A stretch of 64,000 bases of DNA from the NCBI RefSeq assembly GCF_002218065.1, contig NZ_BDUB01000001.1:1251567-1315566 (forward strand), in the 5' to 3' direction. This document shows, one piece after another, positions 35,973 through 44,988 of this stretch. The stretch comes from Nodularia sp. NIES-3585. GTDB taxonomy: Bacteria > Cyanobacteriota > Cyanobacteriia > Cyanobacteriales > Nostocaceae. Each line of letters starts with the position of its first letter. The first letter of the stretch is position 1. Under the pieces are notes generated by a model, which did not search any database, was not told the origin of the DNA, and saw only the letters and a list, made by a program, of their open reading frames with translations. Position numbers and translations under genes: made by a program.

Positions 35973-37184
35973 TTAAGGTACTGGAACCCACACACCAGAC
36001 TGTAAAAACCGAATATCATTGCCCGCCAGATTCACATTATAACTCCAGGCAGCACTTGCCCATGAAGGATTTCCACTAGGAACATTACCGCCAAAAACAT
36101 TAACTCCCCATCCGGCTTGAATTGACTGGCGACAACTTAAGTTTTGGTTATCAATATTCAAACAACCATCAAAAAATTTGGGAGTTGTCGAGTGCAGACC
36201 AGTCATATTTTCTGAGACCTTTGCCCGTTTAGCTGCCTCTTTTTTGATGGCAGTTACTAATGAACTAGGTAAACTCTGCATTCCATCAGGTATGGGGGAA
36301 AAATTGGGGTCTGAAATTGCGTTTTTACGAATATAGTAAACATAGCGATTATCACCGCTAATCACTATCATTTGCCAAGCTGCTTGTTCTATATCTTGAC
36401 AATTACCCATTTCTGGTCTTGTGGGTCCTATACCTGTACCCTGACACCAATTCCATGTTACGGCTTTAATACTTTCAACTTGGAGATTAGAAGTTAATTT
36501 ATCATGGCGACTTACAACATCTTCTAACACCTTCTCGCCAATATTTCGGGGCATTTCTGCTGTTTCTTGGGGCAAATATAAACTTAAATTCCCATAATTC
36601 AAATCTTGGCCATCAAGTCCCAATAAGAATGGTTTCTCTCTACCTTCTACCAGAATACGCCATCCTAAAATTGGCTGGACTTTGCAATTACCATTGATGG
36701 GACAGGCCGGAAGACCTTTGCTTAGTTGTGCGGCAATAATAGAAATATTGTTGGTTTCTAGGGATAATTTTGTGGATAAAGCTGAGAGAATAGTTTTATT
36801 TAAACTGGCAGTGGCATCAAGGGTAATAAATCCATTATTAGTCACATAATAAACCCAATTTTCACCTTGACCACTCATGGTTACACGCCAGCCAGAACGG
36901 GATTTAGCTGGACAAGGTTGAGTCGGAATCACGCCTGATTTGTCGGGTAAACAGTCTTCCCAAGTAGCTATTTCAGATTTTGTTAGTTTGAGGAGTTGGC
37001 TGTTAATTTCCAATTGCTGCGCCATTTTCTCGCGCACTGCGGTTTCTAGGTTTTGAGGGAGATTTTTTGGCGTAGTAGCCACTTCTGCTTTAATAGAATT
37101 CTGGGGCTGTGTTGTTGCGTGAAAAATTAGGCTGCTGATGCCAAGTAACGCCAACACACCACATAAAAGTATTTTGGTTTTCAT
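35973..37184 (-). CDS. Secreted protein with four Cys-containing repeats
   Basis: From the ATG at 37182-37184 (upstream in-frame starts also exist) the protein is about 403 residues. It has an N-terminal signal or anchor (MKTKILLCGVLALLGISSLIF). The exported part shows four related units, each with a Cys pair and a Gly-Trp core: EDCLPDKSGVIPTQPCP..GWRVTMSG; ACPINGNCKVQPILGWRILVEG; NWCQGTGIGPTRPEMGNC..AWQMIVISG; GCLNIDNQNLSCRQSIQAGWGVNVFGG. Several end in YYV or YYI. Disulfide-bonded periplasmic repeats are likely. I recognise no family. Confidence 0.75.
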   Translation of the reverse strand: MKTKILLCGVLALLGISSLIFHATTQPQNSIKAEVATTPKNLPQNLETAVREKMAQQLEINSQLLKLTKSEIATWEDCLPDKSGVIPTQPCPAKSRSGWRVTMSGQGENWVYYVTNNGFITLDATASLNKTILSALSTKLSLETNNISIIAAQLSKGLPACPINGNCKVQPILGWRILVEGREKPFLLGLDGQDLNYGNLSLYLPQETAEMPRNIGEKVLEDVVSRHDKLTSNLQVESIKAVTWNWCQGTGIGPTRPEMGNCQDIEQAAWQMIVISGDNRYVYYIRKNAISDPNFSPIPDGMQSLPSSLVTAIKKEAAKRAKVSENMTGLHSTTPKFFDGCLNIDNQNLSCRQSIQAGWGVNVFGGNVPSGNPSWASAAWSYNVNLAGNDIRFLQSGVWVPVP

Positions 37185-37354
37185 GAATTTTGCGGTAAAT
37201 AAACTGTAATTACTAAACTTAGTCATTTTCTGATTAATTTGACTCAAATTAGGCAATTTATGTTTCTGATACCCAAAAATTACTACAAATTCTAGATTTT
37301 TTTATTTAGGGCTTTTGTTACAATTAGTGAACTTTATATTTACAAAATACCATT

Positions 37355-38398
37355 ATGGCATTATATGCTGAGTTACATAGACATCTGGGGGGTTCCGTTG
37401 TTCCCCGCGTTTTGTGGCGATATTTTGAACGCCATGCGACAGATTTAATTACTCGTTTTGCTGAATATTCGGAATTTGAAGACTTTTACACCCGTCCCCG
37501 CAACACTTTAGATGAGTATCTAGAATTACACACTTTAGTGGAAAGTGTGCAAACTGTAGAAACTTTACCCTACTTTATTTATCGCTTGTTGCGCGGTGCT
37601 TATATCTTTGAAAATTTGGCGTATTTAGAATTACGCTATACACCATACTTACGCACACCGGAACATCTGAGTCAAACCGAAAGAATTGACAAGATGGCAG
37701 AAATTGTGGAGGTGGTAGGGAAAGCTAGTCATTTACCAGAGTATCCCATTGTGACTAGCCAAATTCTCTGTATGCACTCGCGTTTACCTTATGAGGTGAA
37801 TCGGGCAATAATTGAGTTAGCGGTGCAGAATAAACAGTACGTTTGTGGTATTGATGTGGCTGGTGGCGATCGCTATTATGAAGAACGTCTGGAAGAATGG
37901 ATCAGCTTGTATGATTATGCGCGATCGCAGGGCATTAATACAACTGGACACATCTACGAAACCACAGATGGTTGTTACCCCAAACTCTTACCCTACCTGA
38001 TGCGAATTGGTCACGGTATCCAAATTCCGCTGTTATCTCCAGAGTTATTAACAGATATAGCTAAACGGGGACAATGTTTAGAAGTTTGTCCTACAACTTA
38101 CCTGAAAACAGGTACTTTACAAGATATCCGTCAACTAAAATTAGTTTTTGACCGTTGTTTTGCAGCTGGGGTGGATATTGCTATTTGTACTGATAACGCT
38201 GGGCTGCATAATATGCGCTTACCGTTTGAATACGAAAATCTTTTGACTTACGATATCATTAATTTTGAGCAGTTACAAGCTTGTCAAAATGCTGCTTTCC
38301 GTCATGCTTTTGCTTGGCCTCACAATCAACCACCTGCATCTATATTAAACAGACTACTGAAACCTGAACTTCCGAAGGTTTTGGCAATCACAGATTAG
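37355..38398 (+). CDS. Adenosine deaminase-like amidohydrolase
   Basis: The 347-residue protein belongs to the adenosine/AMP deaminase fold. Metal and catalytic motifs are visible: the N-terminal HRHLGG (HxH near 8-10), GHIYET (His and catalytic Glu, in place of the usual HAGE), RIGHGIQ, and CTDNAG near 278, where true adenosine deaminases have STDDP. All metal ligands therefore appear present, but substrate-contact motifs differ from canonical adenosine deaminase. The substrate may be another aminopurine or a modified nucleoside. It is monocistronic. Confidence 0.85.
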   Translation: MALYAELHRHLGGSVVPRVLWRYFERHATDLITRFAEYSEFEDFYTRPRNTLDEYLELHTLVESVQTVETLPYFIYRLLRGAYIFENLAYLELRYTPYLRTPEHLSQTERIDKMAEIVEVVGKASHLPEYPIVTSQILCMHSRLPYEVNRAIIELAVQNKQYVCGIDVAGGDRYYEERLEEWISLYDYARSQGINTTGHIYETTDGCYPKLLPYLMRIGHGIQIPLLSPELLTDIAKRGQCLEVCPTTYLKTGTLQDIRQLKLVFDRCFAAGVDIAICTDNAGLHNMRLPFEYENLLTYDIINFEQLQACQNAAFRHAFAWPHNQPPASILNRLLKPELPKVLAITD

Positions 38399-38419
38399 TT
38401 AAATGATTGATTTTGTGGG

Positions 38420-38490
38420 GTGGGATACCTATCCCACAATCAGGATTAAACGCAGAGTTACGCTAAGTTAACGCGGAGGTACGCAGAGGT
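38420..38490. repeat. Hairpin and ACGCAGAGG-type repeats
   Basis: A perfect 8-bp stem (GTGGGATA/TATCCCAC, 38420-38437) follows the deaminase-like gene. It is followed at 38449-38490 by degenerate 9-mers (CGCAGAG, CGCGGAGG, CGCAGAGG) of a family seen elsewhere near gene ends. Confidence 0.6.
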
Positions 38491-38507
38491 TTTGAGGATG
38501 AGTGTTT

Positions 38508-38843
38508 CTAAGCGGCTACGCCTTCTGTAGCGCCACCAACTGTTTTCCAGGCTGTGATACCACCTCTGATGACAGTGGCATTCATAAAGCCAGCTGCTCT
38601 TAATAATTGCACAGCGTAGCCGGCTTGTGTGTCGCTATCTCCATAGATATAAATCTGGCGTTCTTGGTGTAGTGCAGATTTAGCGCGTTTTACCAATTCA
38701 TCTAAGGGCATTTGGATTGCGCCTGTGATGCGATTGTAATTGTAAGTGTGGCGATCGCGCACGTCTATGATTGTAAACGCTGGTTGTCCCCATTCCAGAC
38801 GAAACTTTAGATCATGAACTTCAGCAACTAAATCACTAATCAT
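38508..38843 (-). CDS. Rhodanese-like domain protein without catalytic cysteine
   Basis: This 111-residue single-domain protein has the rhodanese fold (FTIIDVRDRHTYNYNRITGAIQMPLDEL, then AGYAVQLLRAAGFMNATVIRGGITAWK). The active-site loop, normally Y-C-x-x-G-x-R, reads IYIYGDSDTQAGY, and the protein contains no cysteine. It cannot be a normal sulfurtransferase and is more likely a binding or regulatory module. It is divergent from mutL. Confidence 0.88.
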   Translation of the reverse strand: MISDLVAEVHDLKFRLEWGQPAFTIIDVRDRHTYNYNRITGAIQMPLDELVKRAKSALHQERQIYIYGDSDTQAGYAVQLLRAAGFMNATVIRGGITAWKTVGGATEGVAA

Positions 38844-38973
38844 AACCTTTTCTCGCCGATAACCTTACAAGCAATCTATCAAGAATTCCTCTAAAATCTG
38901 AGTTTCTTTACAATAAATCAAAAATTCTCTGCAAGTGTATGCAGTGGTTGGCTATTAGCCTAAACTGTAATTT

Positions 38974-40656
38974 ATGGCATCTACTATTCAAGCTCTACCA
39001 ACAGAAGTTGTATATCTGATTACGGCTGGAGAGGTAATCGACTCTTTAGCTTCTGTGGTGCGGGAATTGGTAGAAAATTCCCTAGACGCAGGCGCAACGC
39101 GGATTGTAGTTTCTCTGTGGCCGCAACAGTGGCGCATTCGCGTGGCAGATAACGGTTGCGGAATGGACGAATATGATTTGCAACAAGCCGCCCTGGCACA
39201 CAGTACCAGTAAAATTCGCTCTAGTGAAGATTTATGGAAGATTAAGAGTTTGGGTTTTCGCGGTGAAGCGTTGCACAGTTTGACAACTTTGGCAGATTTG
39301 GAGATTTTGAGCCGTCCACCGGGGGGAAGCGTGGGCTGGCGGGTTGTTTATGGTGATGGTGGTAAAGCTTTAGAATTTGAAGCAACTGCGATCGCACCTG
39401 GTACAGTGGTGACAGTATCTAATCTCTTCGGTAATTGTGTCGTGCGTCGTCAAGGTTTACCCACAGCCGCCCAGCAAATGCGAGGCGTACAAGTCGCAAT
39501 TCAACAAATAGCCCTCTGTCATCCTCATGTGACTTGGCAAGTTTGGCAAAATGACCGCCAATGGTTCACCATTTCTCCCGCCGCCTCAACTGGACAACTC
39601 CTACCGCAAATTCTCCCCCAGGTGCGACAAGGTGACTTACAGGAAGTCAAACTAGAAATACCCAATCCCGAAAACTCAGAACTCCCAACTCCCAACTCTC
39701 AACTTAGTCTAGTGGTGGGATTACCTGATAGATGTCATCGTCGCCGCCCTGATTGGGTAAGGGTAGCGATAAACGGCCGCATGGTGAAATCGCCAGAATT
39801 AGAGCAAACGATTTTATCAGCATTTCATAGAACATTACCACGCGATCGCTATCCTATTTGTTTATTAAATTTGGACATTTCCCCTGACCAAATTAACTGG
39901 AATCGGAATCCGGCTAAAAGCGAAATTTACCTAAATGAAATTGGTTATTGGCAAGAACAAATTACCCAAGCAATTGACCAAGCACTCCGCATCAGTTCAG
40001 CCAATCTCAAAGAATCTGTCCACACAACCAGAGTCAGTAAATTACTCAAAGCCGCAGAAGCCAAAGGCGGTTATCATGTTAATCCTGAACATCCCCCTGA
40101 AGATAATCATACTCAGCTTTCGTTAAAGGCGATCGCGCAACTCAGCAACACCTATATTGTGGTAGAACATCCTGGTGGGATGTGGTTAGTCGAACAACAT
40201 ATTGCCCATGAGCGAGTATTATATGAGCAAATCTGTGATAACTGGCAACTTGTACCCATTGAACCCGCAATTATTCTTTATCAACTCTCACCAGCGCAAG
40301 TATCACAACTCGAAAGAATTGGTTTAGATATAGAACCCTTCGGCGAACAACTGTGGGCAATTCGCACCATCCCCGCACTTTTGCAACAGCGAGAAGACAG
40401 TGCAGACGCAATATTAGAACTCAGTTGGGGCGGAGACTTACAAGTAGCCCAAGTAGCCGTCGCCTGTCGCAGTGCTATTCGTAATGGTACACCGATGAAT
40501 ATGCCAGAAATGCAGACATTATTAGATCAATGGCAACGGACTCGTAACCCCCGCACCTGTCCCCACGGTCGCCCCATTTATTTATCCTTAGAAGAACCAG
40601 CCTTAGCCAGATTTTTCCGGCGTAATTGGGTAATTGGTAAAAGCCATGGTATTTAA
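38974..40656 (+). CDS. mutL: DNA mismatch repair protein MutL
   Basis: The 560-residue protein has the GHL ATPase N-domain: VVRELVENSLDAGAT, VADNGCGMDE, STSKIRSSEDLWKIKSLGFRGEAL. It also has a C-terminal dimerisation and endonuclease domain. The endonuclease signature, usually DQHAAHER, reads VEQHIAHERVLYE, with Glu for Asp and Ile for Ala. ACRSAIRNG and CPHGRPIYLSL are present. MutL acts with MutS, and strand nicking by the C-domain is expected in organisms without MutH. Codons about 230-245 (39661-39705) are made of a tandem repeat like those between genes. Confidence 0.95.
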   Translation: MASTIQALPTEVVYLITAGEVIDSLASVVRELVENSLDAGATRIVVSLWPQQWRIRVADNGCGMDEYDLQQAALAHSTSKIRSSEDLWKIKSLGFRGEALHSLTTLADLEILSRPPGGSVGWRVVYGDGGKALEFEATAIAPGTVVTVSNLFGNCVVRRQGLPTAAQQMRGVQVAIQQIALCHPHVTWQVWQNDRQWFTISPAASTGQLLPQILPQVRQGDLQEVKLEIPNPENSELPTPNSQLSLVVGLPDRCHRRRPDWVRVAINGRMVKSPELEQTILSAFHRTLPRDRYPICLLNLDISPDQINWNRNPAKSEIYLNEIGYWQEQITQAIDQALRISSANLKESVHTTRVSKLLKAAEAKGGYHVNPEHPPEDNHTQLSLKAIAQLSNTYIVVEHPGGMWLVEQHIAHERVLYEQICDNWQLVPIEPAIILYQLSPAQVSQLERIGLDIEPFGEQLWAIRTIPALLQQREDSADAILELSWGGDLQVAQVAVACRSAIRNGTPMNMPEMQTLLDQWQRTRNPRTCPHGRPIYLSLEEPALARFFRRNWVIGKSHGI

Positions 40657-40751
40657 ATTTGGAAATTTCGTGAATAAGCTAATTTTCAACAATCCCAACT
40701 TTCCAAAAACATCCGGTACTGAGGCAAAAACCCTTTCCAACTCTCTTTACT

Positions 40752-40790
40752 TTGTGTCCTTTGCGTCCTTTGCGGTTCGTTTTTTTATGC
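40752..40790. repeat. CCTTTGCG-type short repeat
   Basis: TTGTGTCCTTTGCGTCCTTTGCGG repeats an 8-9 bp unit between mutL and menH. It is a solo copy of the repeat that brackets the GxxExxY gene at 59068-59545. Confidence 0.65.
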
Positions 40791-40835
40791 CCAGCCTCTG
40801 GGTAAGTCAAAATCATACATTAAAGATACTCCCCT

Positions 40836-41651
40836 ATGAGATTAGGAAATTATCAACTTGATTATTCTTTAATTAACAATCAAAACAAACCAGTTATTCT
40901 ATTTCTGCATGGTTTTATGGGTAATATTCATGAATTTGACGAAGCCATAAAAATACTAGCTGAAGAATTTTCTTTTCTCACAATTAACCTCCCAGGACAT
41001 GGGAAAACTCAAGTATTAGGCGGAGATGAATACTATACAATGGCAAATACTGCTAAAGCTGTAATTAACTTACTAGATGAGTTAAAAATTAAGCAATGCT
41101 TCTTAGTCGGTTATTCAATGGGCGGAAGATTAGCCTTATATCTGACTCTACATTTCCCAGAGCGTTTTGCTAAAGTTGTCCTAGAATCAGCATCCCCAGG
41201 TTTAGCAACAGAAATAGAACGGTTAGCAAGAGTTAAAAGTGATGCTCAAATAGCTAGAAAATTAGCTAGAAGTCTTGCTAAAGCAGATTTTGCAACTTTT
41301 TTACTAAATTGGTATAGTCAGCCAATATTTGGCTCAATCAAAAATCATCCCCAATTTGAAATGATGTTAGAAAGTCGGTTGAAAAACAATCCTATGGAAT
41401 TAACTAAATCATTGCAATTAATGGGAACTGGAAATCAACCTTGTTTATGGAACAAACTCAACCAAAACATCACACCTTTGCTATTATTAGCTGGGGAATA
41501 TGATCAGAAATTTATCGATATCAATACAGAAATAGCTCAAAAATCTAAACTTGCCCAGCTAAAAGTAATTAATCATGCTGGGCATAATATTCACTTAGAA
41601 AATACTGAAGAATTTGTGAAAAATATGAAAAATTTTATCTTATATAATTAG
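40836..41651 (+). CDS. menH: Alpha/beta hydrolase, probable SHCHC synthase MenH
   Basis: The 271-residue alpha/beta hydrolase resembles MenH (2-succinyl-6-hydroxy-2,4-cyclohexadiene-1-carboxylate synthase) of the menaquinone/phylloquinone route. It has the oxyanion segment LFLHGFMGN, the nucleophile Ser in LVGYSMGGRLALYL, the acid Asp in AGEYDQKF and the His in INHAGHNIHLE. Phylloquinone is the A1 cofactor of photosystem I. The stop codon TAG is completed by the first base of an inserted IS (41651). Without the insertion the same position would read TAA, so the protein is unchanged. Confidence 0.85.
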   Translation: MRLGNYQLDYSLINNQNKPVILFLHGFMGNIHEFDEAIKILAEEFSFLTINLPGHGKTQVLGGDEYYTMANTAKAVINLLDELKIKQCFLVGYSMGGRLALYLTLHFPERFAKVVLESASPGLATEIERLARVKSDAQIARKLARSLAKADFATFLLNWYSQPIFGSIKNHPQFEMMLESRLKNNPMELTKSLQLMGTGNQPCLWNKLNQNITPLLLLAGEYDQKFIDINTEIAQKSKLAQLKVINHAGHNIHLENTEEFVKNMKNFILYN

Positions 41652-43323
41652 GGCTTGCTGAATAAAGCCAAAAGCTAGATAAATAAAGAGTTTCAGGGTT
41701 AGAAAAGAGGAATAAGGTGGAAGGAAAAAGGGTAAAATAGATAAAAACCCTTGCATTGAGATGCGTTAAGATGTATCGAAAAGCGCAGAAACAAGACACG
41801 CCTCCAGAAAGCTTTGAACTATCCTTTGGGGGAAAACTAGCCTCAGATAACCGTTGGGTAATCTTGGCGGAAATAATACCTTGGTCAGAATTTGAATCAG
41901 AATATGCAGCCATATTTACAGAGGAAATAGGCGCACCAGCGAAAACATTTAGAATGGCACTGGGGGCATTGATAATCAAAGAGAAACTAGGAACAAGTGA
42001 TAGAGAAACAGTTGAGCAAATCAGGGAAAATCCCTATCTGCAATACTTTATAGGAATGTCAACCTACAGTAATAAACCGCCATTTGATCCGTCAATGCTG
42101 GTTCATTTTCGAGAAAGAATAGATATAAATTTAGTCAACAAAATCAATCAAGAAATTGTCAAATAGGCGTTAGAAAGTAAAGAGGAGGTAGAAGTAAAAC
42201 CAAAAAAGTCAGAAGTCGAGGATTTAAAAAGTGAGCCGACCAATAGGGGAAAATTAATATTAGATGCCAGTTGTGCGCCATCTGATATCAGCTATCCTAC
42301 AGATTTAGGATTATTGAATCAAGCCAGAAAACAGACAGAAACAATTATAGATACATTATATAACTCCCTAATCGTCAAAAATATCAACAAACCAAGAACC
42401 TATAGAACCAGAGCGAGAAAGGATTATTTAGCAGTAGCTAAAAAAAGGAAAGTAAACTTTAGAGAAAGAAGAAAGGCTATCAAAAAGCAACTGCAATATA
42501 TCAAAAGAAACCTAGCTCACATTCAGCAACTACTAGAAGAGGGTGCATCACTATTAAAATTGAGCAACAGACAATATAAGATGCTGCTAGTAGTGGCAGA
42601 AGTTTATCGTCAACAACTGTGGTTATATGAAAATAAAAAACGGAGTATAGAAGACCGGATTGTCAGTTTAAGTCAGCCACATATTCGTCCAATAGTCCGT
42701 GGTAAAGCCAGAACAAACGTAGAATTTGGAGTAAAGTTTTCCGCCAGTTGCTTTGATGGCTATGTATTTTTAGACCACATCAGTTGGGATAATTTTAATG
42801 AATCAGGGGATCTAAAATCACAGGTTGAAGCTTACAAAAATTACACTGGATATTATCCTGAATCTGTTCATGTAGATAAAATTTATCGGACACGGGAAAA
42901 TCGCGCTTGGTGTAAAGAAAGAGGAATTAGAATCAGTGGTCCACCATTAGGTAGACCACCAAAAAATGTTAGTCAAGAACAAAAGAAACAAGCCGCTGAT
43001 GATGAGCGGATTCGTAATTGTATTGAGGGGAAATTTGGACAAGGTAAACGAAGATTTAGCCTGGGTAGAGTCATGGCTAAACTGCCTCATACTTCTTTAA
43101 CTTCTATTGCCATAACTTTTTTAGTCATGAATCTTTCTACTCTGTTATTACGGCTTTTTTGGGGATTTTTGTGTCAATTTTTCAAAACTACGTCTTTTTT
43201 ACCTTCTTTGATTAATAAAAGTGATGCTTTGAGCAATTTTAGTCAACAAAAACTTATCTTTACTACTGCCTGATTACCTACTCATTTCTTCTGTGGTTTT
43301 TTCACGACTTTTTCAGCAAGCCC
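41651..43323 (+). mobile_element. Insertion sequence, IS5/IS1182-like
   Basis: The 1673-bp element has 12-bp perfect terminal inverted repeats (GGGCTTGCTGAA at 41651-41662; its reverse complement at 43312-43323). It is flanked by TAATTA on both sides (41645-41650 and 43324-43329), read as a 6-bp target duplication, although TAATTA is itself palindromic. It carries one transposase reading frame broken by an amber codon. The insertion lies between menH and a MazF remnant. Confidence 0.92.
41771..43273 (+). pseudogene. DDE transposase with internal amber stop
   Basis: A single frame of 501 codons runs from ATG 41771 to 43273 but contains one TAG at 42164-42166; no other stop or frameshift separates the halves. 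The N-terminal part (SFELSFGGKLASDNRW, FRMALGALIIKEKLGTSDRETVEQIRENPYLQYFIG) is the usual transposase N-domain. After the stop come the DDE elements: LILDASCAPSDISYPTDLGLLN (first Asp), SVHVDKIYRTRENRAWC (second Asp) and RNCIEGKFGQGKRRF (Glu). The family is IS5/IS1182-like. The amber codon probably inactivates it, unless the codon is read through. Confidence 0.9.
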
Positions 43324-43324
43324 T

Positions 43325-43516
43325 AATTAAAGTTTCGAGTTTTGCCTGTACTTCTTCTATTAAATCTTGTCCAACACTTTCAACAAATTTTACCTTTCTA
43401 GCTTTCCAATCAAATGTTTTAATTTGGTCGGCTAAGACAACTCTTTTTGTTTGCATTTCCTCAACAAGTGGAACTTCAAAATTAAGCCCTTTGGAAGTGC
43501 TAGTTATGGGACAAGC
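43325..43516 (-). pseudogene. C-terminal remnant of a MazF/PemK-type toxin
   Basis: On the minus strand about 64 codons read ACPITSTSKGLNFEVPLVEE, then MQTKRVVLADQIKTFDWKAR, then KVKFVESVGQDLIEEVQAKL. This is the C-terminal half of MazF-family mRNA interferases (KTLDWKARKV-type motif). The 5' half with the catalytic N-terminus is missing, an in-frame TGA precedes it, and no antitoxin gene is present. Its 3' end runs into the IS. Without the IS it would have ended a few codons later, overlapping the menH 3' end tail to tail. Confidence 0.85.
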
Positions 43517-43527
43517 TCAAAGAAGAC

Positions 43528-44226
43528 TCAACGCTGGGGGGTCGTAGTTGTAGATGCTGGTTGATTAGTAGCTGTTAATTCTTCTTTCAACATTTTCTCA
43601 TAAATCTTCGGCAAAGAGCTACTAATTGAATTAGTTTCTATACCGTATCCCAGACTTGTCCAAGTTGGAGAAAGTCGCCGCAAAACATCGTTAACTTCCC
43701 CCTTTTGCAATAGTTGAGAAATATCAGTTCCCCAAACTTTGACATCATTTAACCAACGGTAAACCACCACATCTTGATACTCTGCTTCAAAACTATAAGC
43801 AGACCAAAACATCATTTGATTGGGAGGATTAGGATGATAGCGAGGGGCAATTTCAAACCAAGTATTATTGATAATTTGATATCTGCCAGCCGCAGTCGAA
43901 CAATTGCCCTTATTTGGCCCAGTGACAATGGTGACACATTTCTCAGGATGACGGCTCAAGTCATTGACCTGCTGACCACCATACAAAAGAGAATAAGGAC
44001 GATTGCCATTTGCCTCACTGGCCGAGATAGTCCGCATCAAAGCGCGGATATGAGGATCTCCCCCTTGCATGACCAAGGGCGGTTGTTGGACTCTAAAGAC
44101 AGGATCGGTAGGCGATCGCAATGTACCATGTATGTACCACTGCAACAAATAGACCAAGCCCAGAAGTGCGGCGATGGGGCCAATTAGATGCTCAACGCCT
44201 TTGAGTTTAAAGCCTTTCAGAATCAA
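43528..44226 (-). CDS. Membrane-anchored lysozyme-like (GH104-like) protein
   Basis: The product of up to 232 residues has an N-terminal membrane helix (LIGPIAALLGLVYLLQWYI). A phage-lysozyme-like domain follows, with the probable catalytic Glu in RTISASEANGNRPYSLLYGG and the segments HPEKCVTIV, STAAGRYQIINNTWFEIA and LLQKGEVNDVLRRLSPTW. This order matches the lambda R / GH104 lytic transglycosylase family, acting on peptidoglycan in the periplasm. The frame opens at TTG (44224-44226), with AAGGAG very close upstream, so the true start is uncertain. Its 3' end lies 11 bp from the MazF remnant. Confidence 0.75.
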   Translation of the reverse strand: MILKGFKLKGVEHLIGPIAALLGLVYLLQWYIHGTLRSPTDPVFRVQQPPLVMQGGDPHIRALMRTISASEANGNRPYSLLYGGQQVNDLSRHPEKCVTIVTGPNKGNCSTAAGRYQIINNTWFEIAPRYHPNPPNQMMFWSAYSFEAEYQDVVVYRWLNDVKVWGTDISQLLQKGEVNDVLRRLSPTWTSLGYGIETNSISSSLPKIYEKMLKEELTATNQPASTTTTPQR

Positions 44227-44328
44227 ACTCCTTTAAATTCGCTCTCATTAACAAAAATAATTGACGCACGGATTTCGGCAAAGTTCACAAAGAAAGTCCA
44301 ACATCCTGAGTCAGTAACTATCTACTAA

Positions 44329-44988
44329 TTAAGCAACGTTAGCAAATAGTTCTCCCAAGTTCTTCGAGGTCGCCTCTGGTTTAGCCACAACCTCAACAAC
44401 TTTATGACGTGAGGCTGGCTCAAACAAAGACTCAACAGCAACCTGAGCGACTTTCTGCCTAGGAATACTACCTTCAAATAATGTATCAGCACTCTGCATC
44501 ACAATGGCATCAGAGTTATCTTCATTTTTCAAACCACCAGGGCGGACAATGGTATAAGTCAAACCGCTTTTTTGAATGTACTCCTCTGCTTGTTTTTTCC
44601 ACACCAAAATCAACCAAAACAAGTTCAACGGATGGAATAACTGGGAAACACACAAGGAAGATACTAAGACAAAATGCTCAATTCCTTTAGTTTTAGCAAT
44701 ATCAACTAAATTTTTAGTCCCTTCAAAATCTACCTTATAGGGGCCAGTTGGGTCAAAACTAGGTTTTGCACCAGTGGCGCAGAGCAAAACTGTACTATCT
44801 CCTAAAGCTGCATTCAGGCTTTGTGCTTCTAACACATCGCCCACAACTAACTCGACATCAGGAGGCAAAATAGCCCTAGCTTTCTCTACATCTCTTACCA
44901 AAGCCCGCACGGGAATATTTCGGGCTATGAGTTCTTGGACAATGCGGCGACCTGTTTCACCTGTTGCTCCGGCTACAAATGCTTTCAT
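44329..44988 (-). CDS. Atypical short-chain dehydrogenase / NAD(P)-binding protein
   Basis: The 219-residue protein has a Rossmann fold with the nucleotide-binding glycine motif MKAFVAGATGETGRRIV at the N-terminus. Further family segments are PPDVELVVGDVLEAQSL, VLLCATGAKPSF, FVLVSSLCVS and LTYTIVRPGGL. It belongs to the atypical SDRs (NmrA/HSCARG-like), where the YxxxK catalytic pair is often missing. The ATG at 44986-44988 overlaps the stop codon of the upstream gene (ATGA), so translation is probably coupled. The substrate is unknown. Confidence 0.87.
   Translation of the reverse strand: MKAFVAGATGETGRRIVQELIARNIPVRALVRDVEKARAILPPDVELVVGDVLEAQSLNAALGDSTVLLCATGAKPSFDPTGPYKVDFEGTKNLVDIAKTKGIEHFVLVSSLCVSQLFHPLNLFWLILVWKKQAEEYIQKSGLTYTIVRPGGLKNEDNSDAIVMQSADTLFEGSIPRQKVAQVAVESLFEPASRHKVVEVVAKPEATSKNLGELFANVA

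Noticed and set aside
40634-40861. 75-codon frame overlapping the mutL end and menH start
   Set aside because: Overlaps two clear genes and spans a repeat; no family likeness.
41635-41979. 114-codon minus-strand frame over the menH/IS junction
   Set aside because: It is a shadow of the transposase gene and crosses the IS border, so it cannot be an old gene.
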